35,192 nt of DNA from Actinomycetota bacterium (GTDB lineage: Bacteria > Actinomycetota > Acidimicrobiia > Spongiisociales > UBA5794), in the NCBI GenBank assembly GCA_030125685.1, contig JASJYA010000006.1, positions 1 through 35,192 on the forward strand, in the 5' to 3' direction. The notes beneath the pieces were generated by a model, which was given only the letters and a program-made list of their open reading frames with translations, made no database searches and was not told the DNA's origin. The translations under genes were made by a program, and so were the position numbers. Positions 1 through 8,123 of this stretch are shown piece after piece; position 1 is the first letter of the stretch, and every line of letters starts with the position of its first letter.

Positions 1-76
1 CCGGTATTCCGGACTCAGTGACGCAAGAACGGTGGGTGAGGGGTGGTAGCCTCGTGGGCACGGAGGGAGGTGAACA

Positions 77-1972
77 ATGGGAAGAATGGGTACACGGTAT
101 GAGCGCTTGACGACGCCGATGGTGCGCGTCGACGGGGAGCTGCGACCAACCGATTGGGGTACGGCGTTGACTATTGCCGCAGAAGGGTTCAAGCGGAATC
201 CCGGGCACGCAACCGGCATGTTCTCCTGTTCGAAAGCAACGAACGAGATGAACTTCCTCGCACAGAAGTTCGCGCGCACTGTCCTCGGCACAAACAACGT
301 CGATAGCTGCAACCGCACCTGACACGCTCCCTCCGTCGCCGGTCTGGCGGCGATCTTCGGAGCCGGGGGAGGCACCTCCTCCTATAGAGAAATTGAGACC
401 ACAGACCTCATCATCCTGTGGGGATCGAACGCGCGCAGCACCCACCCGATCTTCTTCCACCATCTCGCGAAGGGCGTCCGAAACGGCGCAAAGATGTACA
501 CCGTTGATCCCCGTCGCACGGAATCGGCCGAGTGGGCTGACACGTGGCTCGGCATCGACGTCGGATCGGACATCGCGCTCTCCAACACAGTCGCTCGCGA
601 AATCATCGCTGCAGGCTTGGTGAACACAGAGTTCATCGAACACTCGACATCCGGTTTCGAGGCGTACGCAGAGTCGGTTCAGTCGTGGACCCTCGAACGA
701 GGAGAGGAAGTCACCGGTGTGCCGGCAGAAGCGATCCGCGACCTCGCCCGCGACTACGCGAAAGCCGAGACAGCGCAACTCTGCTGGACCCTCGGAATCA
801 CTGAACACGCCAACGCTACAGACAACGTGCTCTCGCTCATCAACCTCGCCCTTCTCACCGGGCATGTGGGACGCTGGGGATCAGGCCTGGTCCCGATCCG
901 CGGCCAAAACAATGTGCAGGGCGGGGGGGACATGGGTTCGCTTCCGAACAAGCTCCCAGGATTCCAGAACGTCACAGACCCCGATGCGAGGGCGAAGTTC
1001 GAGGCGGTGTGGGGCGCCGAGATTCCTCCGGAAGCCGGGTGGCATGTATCGGAGATGATCGACGAGATGGAGCAAGGCGGTCTCACAGCGCTGTACGTGA
1101 TCGGGGAGAACCCCGCACAGTCCGAGGCGGACGTCAGCAGGGCGATACGGCTTCTCGAAGGTCTCGACCATCTGGTCGTACAGGACATCTTTCTCACGAA
1201 GACCGCCCAGATAGCGGATGTCGTCTTCCCCGCCGCAGCGGGCTGGGCAGAGACCGACGGAACCGTCACCTCCTCGGAACGCCGCGTCCAACGAGTACGC
1301 AAGGCCCTCGACCCTCCTGGTAATGCGAAGGATGACATTGAGATCCTCACCCTTCTCGCCAACTCGCTCGGTCACGACTGGGAACAACGAGATGCGGAAA
1401 CGATATGGGACGAGCTTCGCAGCCTCTCCCCGATGCACGCAGGCATGTCGTATCAGCGACTCGAAGCCCTCGACGGCATCCAGTGGCCGTGCCCCGACGA
1501 AGATCATCCGGGAACTCAGTTCCTCCACGGCTGGCTGTGGGAGGATCCGATGCCTCGCGAGCCTGCCGCGTTCTCCGCTGTTGAGTGGGTACCGCCCGTC
1601 GACCCCCTCGATCAGGACTTCCCAATCAGGCTCACGACAGGTCGCAGGCTCGACTCCTACAACACCGGAGTTCAGTCAGGCGGCTACCGCTCTCCTATCC
1701 GAGCAGACGCCGTGCTCGACATGTCGCATGAACAAGCGGCTGACCTCGATGTATCCCAGGGAGAAGTCGTCAAGGTTGTGTCGCGACGGGGATCGATCGA
1801 TGTCCAGGTTCGACTCGCGGAAGGACTCAGACACGGCCTCGTGTTCATGCCTGTCCATGCACCGGACGTAGTCGACGTAAACCAACTCACGATCGACGCA
1901 TGGGACCCGAAGTCAGGCACCGCCGAGTTCAAGGCAACCGCGATACGCATAGACAAGATCACACGGGACTAG
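77..1972 (+). CDS. fdhA: Formate dehydrogenase catalytic subunit (molybdopterin oxidoreductase), selenocysteine at in-frame TGA 320-322; lacks the N-terminal Fe4S domain
   Basis: ORFs 77..322 and 494..1972 are in the same frame (difference 417 nt). Translation across the TGA gives NNVDSCNRT-U-HAPSVAGLAAIFG, matching the E. coli FdhF pattern NNVDCCARV-U-HGPSVAG. Downstream RGQNNVQGGGDMGSLP and LTTGRRLDSYNTG motifs. SD-like ggaggtga before ATG 77; in-frame stop TGA at 71-73 bounds the start. Confidence 0.92.
334..352 (+). promoter_or_regulatory. Bacterial SECIS-like hairpin for fdhA
   Basis: cgtcgcc-ggtct-ggcggcg: 7-bp stem (one G-U) with a GGUCU loop, stem starting 11 nt after the UGA. From memory, E. 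coli fdhF SECIS also has a GGUCU-containing loop. Confidence 0.8.
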
Positions 1973-2051
1973 GACGACCACCATCGACTATCGAACGACA
2001 ACAGATTCTCCAACTGCGGCAGAAAGATCCGCCGTTGACACGCTTCTCGGT

Positions 2052-3698
2052 TTGCCCGAATCAACCTGGTCAGGTGCAACGGCACGAACGTCCGCTGACG
2101 ACCACGTCGCCTACGGGGGATTCCACGCGGCGATCGCACAAAGGCGCCTGCTGCTTCCCGCCCTCCACGCCGTGCAGGACTCCGTCGGCTGGGTGAGTCA
2201 CGGGGCGCTCAACTACATCTCGGAGCGCATCCCGGTCGCCCCGGCCGAGGCCTACGGGGTGGCGACCTTCTACGACCTGATCGCGACAGAACCATTGCCT
2301 CGGCGCGTCGCCAGAGTGTGCGACGACATCGCGTGCGTGGCTGCCGGTAGGACCAAGCTCATTACGGATCTCGAAGCAGAGATCGGCCCGGAGAACACCC
2401 CCAACGGCGAGGGCATGTGGGTGCGATCACCCTGCCTCGGACACTGCGAGAAGGGTTCAGCGGCATTCATCCAGCGCGCAGGCGAGCAGGCGATCACAAT
2501 CGCACCCGTCACCGCCAACCAAATTGCCGCCATACTCGATGGAGAACCGACCACGATGGCTACTCCACCTGTCGTCGCGTCCTCCTTCGCGGGACTCGCA
2601 CGGGCGCGGGCCATGGGCGCCGAGGCTGTTCGCGAAGAGGTCGTTAAGTCCAGGATTCGCGGGCGAGGCGGTGCAGCGTTCCCCGCCGGGATCAAATGGA
2701 ACGGAGTCGCCGACGCATCCGGTGACACGAAGTACGTTGTCTGTAACGCCGATGAATCCGAACCCGGCACGTTCAAGGACCGTTGGCTGATCGAACAGGA
2801 CCCCTTCGCTCTCATCGAGGGCATCGCCATAGCCGCGTACGCGGTCGGAGCGACAAAGGCATACATCTACATCCGTGGCGAGTATCGCGAAGCGGAAATT
2901 CTGCTCACCTCGGCGCTGGAAGTAGCAGGCGATGCGCCTGGTATCGAGATCGAGATCCGCAGGGGGGCGGGCGCATACATCTGCGGAGAGGAGACAGCGC
3001 TCTTCAACTCGATCGAGGGATTCCGAGGACAACCGCGACAGAAGCCGCCCTTCCCCACCACCTCCGGCCTCTTCGGCGCGCCGACCCTGATCAACAACGT
3101 CGAAACTCTCGTAGCCATCCCGGGCATCGTTAGCGACGGTGGCGACGCGTTCGCGCGGCTCGGCACCGAGGAGTCGACCGGACTCAAGCTCTTCTGTGTA
3201 AGCGGCGCAGTCACCGATCCCGGCGTGTACCAAGTTGAGTTCGGCGCAACGACGCGGGAACTCATAGATCTCGCCGGTGGCGCGCAGGGTGAAGTGCGGG
3301 CGGTTCTCAGCGGCGGTGCAGCCGGTTCCTTCCTCACCGAGGACCAGATCGATGTTCCCCTGACCTTCGAAGATGGGCGCGACGCAGATATATCGCTCGG
3401 TTCCGGGGCGATCATAGTGTTCAACACCGAAGCGGACATGACGGCGATCACTTACCGGATCGCGGAGTTCTTCGCCCACGAGTCATGCGGCCTCTGTGTG
3501 CCGTGCAGAGTTGGAACGAGCCTACAGCTCGACATCGTTGGGCGGATTTGTGAAGGGGCCGATACCGACGCGGACCTATACGACCTCGACAACATCGGCT
3601 GGGTGATGCGCGACGCTTCGATCTGCGGTCTCGGCCATACCGCTGCGAACGCTGTCGAATCAGCGCTCCGGATCGGGTTGATCGGTGGTAAGACATGA
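2052..3698 (+). CDS. NuoE-NuoF fusion, NAD-linked formate dehydrogenase beta subunit (FMN/Fe-S)
   Basis: NuoE-like Cys pattern (VCDDIACVAAG...CLGHCEKG) followed by NuoF motifs (RGRGGAAFPAGIKW, CNADESEPGTFKDR, GAGAYICGEETALFNSIEG, ESCGLCVPCRVG). Start uncertain: TTG 2052 or an upstream codon in the open frame. Confidence 0.9.
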   Translation: MPESTWSGATARTSADDHVAYGGFHAAIAQRRLLLPALHAVQDSVGWVSHGALNYISERIPVAPAEAYGVATFYDLIATEPLPRRVARVCDDIACVAAGRTKLITDLEAEIGPENTPNGEGMWVRSPCLGHCEKGSAAFIQRAGEQAITIAPVTANQIAAILDGEPTTMATPPVVASSFAGLARARAMGAEAVREEVVKSRIRGRGGAAFPAGIKWNGVADASGDTKYVVCNADESEPGTFKDRWLIEQDPFALIEGIAIAAYAVGATKAYIYIRGEYREAEILLTSALEVAGDAPGIEIEIRRGAGAYICGEETALFNSIEGFRGQPRQKPPFPTTSGLFGAPTLINNVETLVAIPGIVSDGGDAFARLGTEESTGLKLFCVSGAVTDPGVYQVEFGATTRELIDLAGGAQGEVRAVLSGGAAGSFLTEDQIDVPLTFEDGRDADISLGSGAIIVFNTEADMTAITYRIAEFFAHESCGLCVPCRVGTSLQLDIVGRICEGADTDADLYDLDNIGWVMRDASICGLGHTAANAVESALRIGLIGGKT

Positions 3699-4561
3699 TC
3701 GAAACAACATTGGCCGATCCGAGGCTCGTCGAAATAACCCTCAACGGAGAAACCGCGCTTGCCCACGCAGACGCCACGATACTCGACGTGTGTCGTGCCC
3801 AAGATGTCGACATCCCGACAATGTGCTTCCTCGAGACGCTCACACCCTTCAACTCGTGCCGGCTCTGTGTCGTCGAGGTCGCCGGATCGCGGACGCTCAT
3901 CCCATCCTGCTCCCGGACGGTCGAGGTCGGCATGGAGATCACAACCGAGTCTGAGCGAGTCGCGAATACTCGAAGGATTCTCTACGAGATGTACGCATCG
4001 ACCGTGGACTTATCCCTTTCCGATGACGACACCCGACGCTGGATGGCGAAGTACGAAGTGAAACCAGGCCGATTCGGTGAGTACGAATCTCACCGAAAGG
4101 TCAAGATTCAGGACGACCTCTACATCAGGGACTACGACAAATGTGTCATGTGCTACCGCTGTGTCGCTGCCTGCGGGACCGAGGCCCAGAACACGTTCGC
4201 GATCGACGTCGCCGGCCGGGGGCTCTCCTCCACGATCTCAACCGAGTTCGACGTCGTCCTGCCGGATTCCGCGTGCGTGTACTGCGGGAACTGCATCGGG
4301 GTGTGTCCTACCGGCGCGTTGATGTTCAAGTCTGAATACGACATGCGGGAGGCCGGATCCTGGGACGAGTCTCGACAGACGGTGACGACGACGATTTGCT
4401 CGTTCTGCGGTGTCGGGTGCAGCCTCGATCTCCACGTTCAGGACAATCGGATCGTGAAGGTGAGTTCACCGCTGGATCACGACGTGACAGACGGCCATCT
4501 CTGCATCAAGGGCCGCTTCGGGTATGCACACATTCAGGAGGAGGCAGGACGTAGTACGTAG
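3695..4561 (+). CDS. FDH electron-transfer subunit: 2Fe-2S plus 2x[4Fe-4S] NuoG/HoxU-like protein with a C-terminal molybdopterin-oxidoreductase Fe4S domain
   Basis: NSCRLCVVEV; CVMCYRCVAACG; CVYCGNCIGVCPTGALMFKSEYD; then TTTICSFCGVGCSLDLHVQDNRIVKVSSPLDHDVTDGHLCIKGRFGYAHIQ, the Fe4S/MGD N-terminal domain normally at the start of FdhA. 4-bp overlap with the previous gene. Confidence 0.9.
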   Translation: MIETTLADPRLVEITLNGETALAHADATILDVCRAQDVDIPTMCFLETLTPFNSCRLCVVEVAGSRTLIPSCSRTVEVGMEITTESERVANTRRILYEMYASTVDLSLSDDDTRRWMAKYEVKPGRFGEYESHRKVKIQDDLYIRDYDKCVMCYRCVAACGTEAQNTFAIDVAGRGLSSTISTEFDVVLPDSACVYCGNCIGVCPTGALMFKSEYDMREAGSWDESRQTVTTTICSFCGVGCSLDLHVQDNRIVKVSSPLDHDVTDGHLCIKGRFGYAHIQEEAGRST

Positions 4562-4583
4562 TACGTATTACGTAGTACGACAT
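4549..4583. repeat. Heptamer tandem repeat ACGTAGT (4-5 units)
   Basis: acgtagt acgtagt acgtatt acgtagt acgacat; contains the TAG stop of the preceding gene. Confidence 0.9.
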
Positions 4584-4584
4584 C

Positions 4585-5364
4585 ATGCACCGCATTATTC
4601 GACACTCTGCCACAGGATCGGAAGAGACCACCGATGAGCTTGTTGACGAAGCACCTGTCGAGTTTCGCCTGAACGGTGTTCCGATCGCCGTGCTGATGCG
4701 CACACCCGGAGAAGACGAGCATCTCGCGCTCGGCTTCGCACTCACCGAAGGGATCGTGCTCAGCCCGAGCGAGGTAGCAGAGGTGCGACGAGTCGATGGG
4801 GCGGACGTAGGGGACCGCTACGACATCGTCCTCGCCGACGGCGTCCACATCGACCCGGAGCAGTTCAGACGCAACCTGTACACGTCGTCGTCATGCGGTG
4901 TATGCGGCAAGGCGTCCATTGACGCTGTGCGCGTTACCGCGCGTGCCATTCCCGACGGCCCGATCCTCGCTCCGGAGATGCTGATGGCGCTCCCCGCTGC
5001 AATGCGGAAGTCCCAACCGCTCTTCAAGCGAACCGGCAGCATCCACGCTGCATCAGCCCTCACGCCCCAGGGTGAACTCCGGGGCATTGCAGAGGATGTC
5101 GGTCGCCACAACGCTGTCGACAAAGTGGTCGGCCGGCTCTCCCGCGATACCTGGCCGCTCACAGACATGGTGCTCCTCGTATCCGGTCGGCTCAGTTTCG
5201 AGATGGTGCAGAAGGCTGCGGTTGCAGGCATGTCGATCATCGCCGGGATCTCCGGGGCGTCATCGCTCGCCGTCGAACTAGGCGAGGAACTCGGCATGAC
5301 AGTGATTGGATTCCTGAACGAGGACGGATTCAACGTGTACTCGGGAGAGGGCCGAGTCGGTTAG
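4585..5364 (+). CDS. fdhD: Formate dehydrogenase accessory sulfurtransferase FdhD
   Basis: SSSCGVCGKASI motif; EDVGRHNAVDKVVG; DEHLALGFALTEGI. Confidence 0.93.
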   Translation: MHRIIRHSATGSEETTDELVDEAPVEFRLNGVPIAVLMRTPGEDEHLALGFALTEGIVLSPSEVAEVRRVDGADVGDRYDIVLADGVHIDPEQFRRNLYTSSSCGVCGKASIDAVRVTARAIPDGPILAPEMLMALPAAMRKSQPLFKRTGSIHAASALTPQGELRGIAEDVGRHNAVDKVVGRLSRDTWPLTDMVLLVSGRLSFEMVQKAAVAGMSIIAGISGASSLAVELGEELGMTVIGFLNEDGFNVYSGEGRVG

Positions 5365-5672
5365 GTGCGTCGCGTTCGCGGGCGACGCTGTTTATCCAAT
5401 TCAACGATCATGTAAGGGTGCCCCGTGTCTTCACCCCACGTGTGGGACTCGAAGTCCTGCGGCGCCTCGGGGAGCACGCTCGGCGGGATCGTAACATCGA
5501 TGCCGTCGGAGGTGAAAGCGACCTCGGACCGCTCGTGGGCCGAGGTCGTGAGGCGCACCGCGTACGCGCCCGGTATCACCACACAATCCACGACACCTCC
5601 ATCAATCAACGTCGCGACATCGTCGGCGACAAGGCGGAGCCGAATCTCGTCTTCAGCCAGTCTGACCTTCAT
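5361..5672 (-). CDS. Conserved hypothetical protein in FDH/Mo-cofactor cluster
   Basis: Intact 103-aa ORF between fdhD and mobA; overlaps both neighbours by 4 bp. Confidence 0.65.
   Translation of the reverse strand: MKVRLAEDEIRLRLVADDVATLIDGGVVDCVVIPGAYAVRLTTSAHERSEVAFTSDGIDVTIPPSVLPEAPQDFESHTWGEDTGHPYMIVELDKQRRPRTRRT
5367..5388. terminator. Hairpin at convergent fdhD / hypothetical gene ends
   Basis: gcgtcgc-gttcgcgg-gcgacgc perfect 7-bp stem followed by tgttta. Confidence 0.4.
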
Positions 5673-6253
5673 AGCCCCGTCCTCCCTATCAGGTTCTGGT
5701 AGTCCTCAGGGGTGTTGACGTTGGAGAGATCGTAGGCGTCCATCTCGATCCGTTCGACGCCATCGATGTCGTCGATCAAGCCGAGCATGGACCGCAGACC
5801 GGAATCGAACCTGGCTCTGGCCACCGATTCGACATCGGACCCGTACACGCCTAGGAGTGGCTGGTCCTCCCCACCCACGGTTGCGATCCTTACGGAGGCG
5901 CCCATCACCTGTGGTTCCGCGATCGACCGGATGAGCTCGGCGGTGACAAGAGGCATGTCAACTGCGGTAACGAAAACGGTTCTTCCTCTCGAGATGCGAA
6001 GTGCGGAGAGAAGACCGCCGATAGGCCCTTCTCCCGGAAGATCATCACGGATGAGCACGCCACCCGGAGGCACTTGAGATCCTCCACACACGACCACCTC
6101 TGTAAAGACTTCTGTCAGCGTGTCGTGAATCCGGTCGAGAAACGGCGTGCCCTCGACGATGAGCGCGGCCTTCTCCCTGCCCATGCGGCTACTTGACCCG
6201 CCGGCGAGGATCGCACCGATCGTGTGAGTGATCACACTCCCATTCTCGCGCAA
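5669..6253 (-). CDS. mobA: Molybdenum cofactor guanylyltransferase
   Basis: GAILAGGSSSRMGREKAAL, VTAVDMPLVT, LSNVNTPEDY. Start could be GTG 6235. Confidence 0.85.
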   Translation of the reverse strand: MRENGSVITHTIGAILAGGSSSRMGREKAALIVEGTPFLDRIHDTLTEVFTEVVVCGGSQVPPGGVLIRDDLPGEGPIGGLLSALRISRGRTVFVTAVDMPLVTAELIRSIAEPQVMGASVRIATVGGEDQPLLGVYGSDVESVARARFDSGLRSMLGLIDDIDGVERIEMDAYDLSNVNTPEDYQNLIGRTGL

Positions 6254-6313
6254 CCTGGAGGATCTCGCACCCCGTGAGTCCCCAGAGCGCGAAAGCGCAG
6301 GTACCGTGATGTC

Positions 6314-8002
6314 ATGCGTACAGACCTAGACATCGCCAGAACCGCTGACCTCCGACCAATCGAGGAAGTAGCAAAGGACATGGGCGTCCCGGACGACGCC
6401 GTCGAACATCGTGGGCACGGCCTCGCCAAGATCTCCCTTAGCGCCATTGACGGGATGGGTCCGCCGCGAGCAAAGTACATCCTCGTTACAGCCGTCAATC
6501 CGACCCCGCTCGGCGAGGGCAAGACAACTGTTTCCGTGGGTCTGGCCCAGGGTTTCAAGCTTTTGAGCGAGATGGCGGTTCTCTCTCTCCGCCAGCCGTC
6601 ACTCGGCCCGACGTTCGGAATCAAGGGCGGCGCCGCAGGCGGTGGCCACTCCCAGGTCGTACCAATGGAGGAGATGAATCTTCACCTCACCGGTGACTTT
6701 CACGCCGTCACTGTCGCGAACAACATGCTCGCTGCACTCATCGACAACCACATCTACCAGAGCAACCAACTCTCCATCAATGTAAAGCGGGTCACCTGGC
6801 GGCGGGTCATGGACGTCAACGACAGGGCGTTGCGCAACATCGTCGTCGGCCTTGGAACAACCCTCGACGGCATTCCAAGAGAGTCAGGCTTCGACATCAC
6901 CGCAGCTTCTGAGCTGATGGCGGTCCTCGGCCTCGCGACGAGTCTCGCCGATCTTCGCGAACGTCTCGGCCAGATCGTCATCGGTTACGACAGGCACAAG
7001 GAACCGATCACCGCAGAAGACATCAAGGGCGCCGGAGCAATGGCGGTCTTGTTGAAGGACGCGCTCAATCCGAACCTCATGCAGACCCTCGAAGGCACGC
7101 CTGCTTTGATCCACACAGGGCCGTTCGCGAATATCGCTCACGGAAACTCCTCGATCGTCGCCGATCAGATCGGTATCCGGAGCGGCGACTACCTCATCAC
7201 CGAGGCGGGTTTCGGCTCCGACGTCGGTGCTGAGAAGTTCTTCAACATCAAATGCCGCGCCTCGGGACTCGCTCCCGACGTTGCAGTGATCGTCGCCACC
7301 GTGCGTGCTCTCAAACTCAACTCTGGAAAGTTCACGGTTCGTCCCGGAAAGCCGCTCCCGTCAGAGATGATCGTCGAAAGCCCTGGCGATGTGATGGCAG
7401 GCGCAGACAATCTTCGCCGGCACATTGCCAACATGCGCCTACACGGGGTCACTCCCGTCGTGGCCGTGAACGGGTTCCCGACAGACCACCCTTCTGAGCA
7501 CGCAGCGATCGGCGAGATCGCTCAGGACGAAGGTGTTGCCTGGGCGATCGCTGAGCCACACTCGAGAGGCGCCGAGGGCATGGTTGCGCTTGCCGAGGTA
7601 GTGCGCGATGCAGCCACCGACGAATCCGGGTTCCGGCTCCTGTACCCGGACGACATTCCGCTTCGCGATAAAATCGAACGGATCGCGACCGAGGTGTACG
7701 GCGCGGATGGCGTCGAGTACGACATGAAGGCCAGCAGGCAGCTCGAGAACTACGAGTCACACGGTTACGGGCATCTGCCGATCTGTATGGCGAAGACGCA
7801 GTACTCCTTCAGCCACGACCCTGCACTTCTCGGTGCACCGTCGGGCTGGACGCTCCCTGTTCGTGAAGTCCAGCTTGTCGCTGGCGCCGGATATGTCCTG
7901 CCGCTCGCCGGATCGATCAATCGGATGCCGGGGTTGGGTGTTCACCCCGCGGCCCACTCAATCGACATCGACGAAGATGGCGCCATCGTCGGCTTGAGCT
8001 AA
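6314..8002 (+). CDS. fhs: Formate-tetrahydrofolate ligase
   Basis: TAVNPTPLGEGKTTVSVGL, RQPSLGPTFGIKGGAAGGGHSQV, GDFHAVTVANNMLAALIDNH. Confidence 0.95.
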   Translation: MRTDLDIARTADLRPIEEVAKDMGVPDDAVEHRGHGLAKISLSAIDGMGPPRAKYILVTAVNPTPLGEGKTTVSVGLAQGFKLLSEMAVLSLRQPSLGPTFGIKGGAAGGGHSQVVPMEEMNLHLTGDFHAVTVANNMLAALIDNHIYQSNQLSINVKRVTWRRVMDVNDRALRNIVVGLGTTLDGIPRESGFDITAASELMAVLGLATSLADLRERLGQIVIGYDRHKEPITAEDIKGAGAMAVLLKDALNPNLMQTLEGTPALIHTGPFANIAHGNSSIVADQIGIRSGDYLITEAGFGSDVGAEKFFNIKCRASGLAPDVAVIVATVRALKLNSGKFTVRPGKPLPSEMIVESPGDVMAGADNLRRHIANMRLHGVTPVVAVNGFPTDHPSEHAAIGEIAQDEGVAWAIAEPHSRGAEGMVALAEVVRDAATDESGFRLLYPDDIPLRDKIERIATEVYGADGVEYDMKASRQLENYESHGYGHLPICMAKTQYSFSHDPALLGAPSGWTLPVREVQLVAGAGYVLPLAGSINRMPGLGVHPAAHSIDIDEDGAIVGLS

Positions 8003-8005
8003 TTT

Positions 8006-8026
8006 GACAGGTGAAAGGTGACAGCA
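8006..8026. repeat. Heptamer tandem repeat, GACAGGT family
   Basis: gacaggt gaaaggt gacagca, 3 nt after the fhs stop. Confidence 0.7.
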
Positions 8027-8123
8027 TCTGGGCCCACCCTCCGACTGTCGCGCAAAACAGCAACGGCGGTATCGTTCAGTGTGCGGATCAACGTTCCTCC
8101 GCAACGGACAACCGAGAGGGGAC

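Noticed and set aside
382-636. Several short ORFs overlapping fdhA on both strands (382-636, 393-623, 544-804, 717-1058, 754-1362)
   Set aside because: All overlap the conserved FdhA frame and have Arg/Ser-rich compositions typical of out-of-frame translations.
494-1972. fdhA as a frameshifted or truncated pseudogene starting at 494
   Set aside because: Residues between TGA 320 and 494 in the same frame are fully conserved-looking (HAPSVAGLAAIFG...HPIFFHHLAKGVRNGAK), so the gene is intact if UGA is read as Sec.
2457-3479. 340-aa minus-strand ORF opposite the NuoF-like gene
   Set aside because: Antisense to a clearly conserved coding region; long open antisense frames are expected from high-GC codon bias, and the translation shows no recognisable domain.
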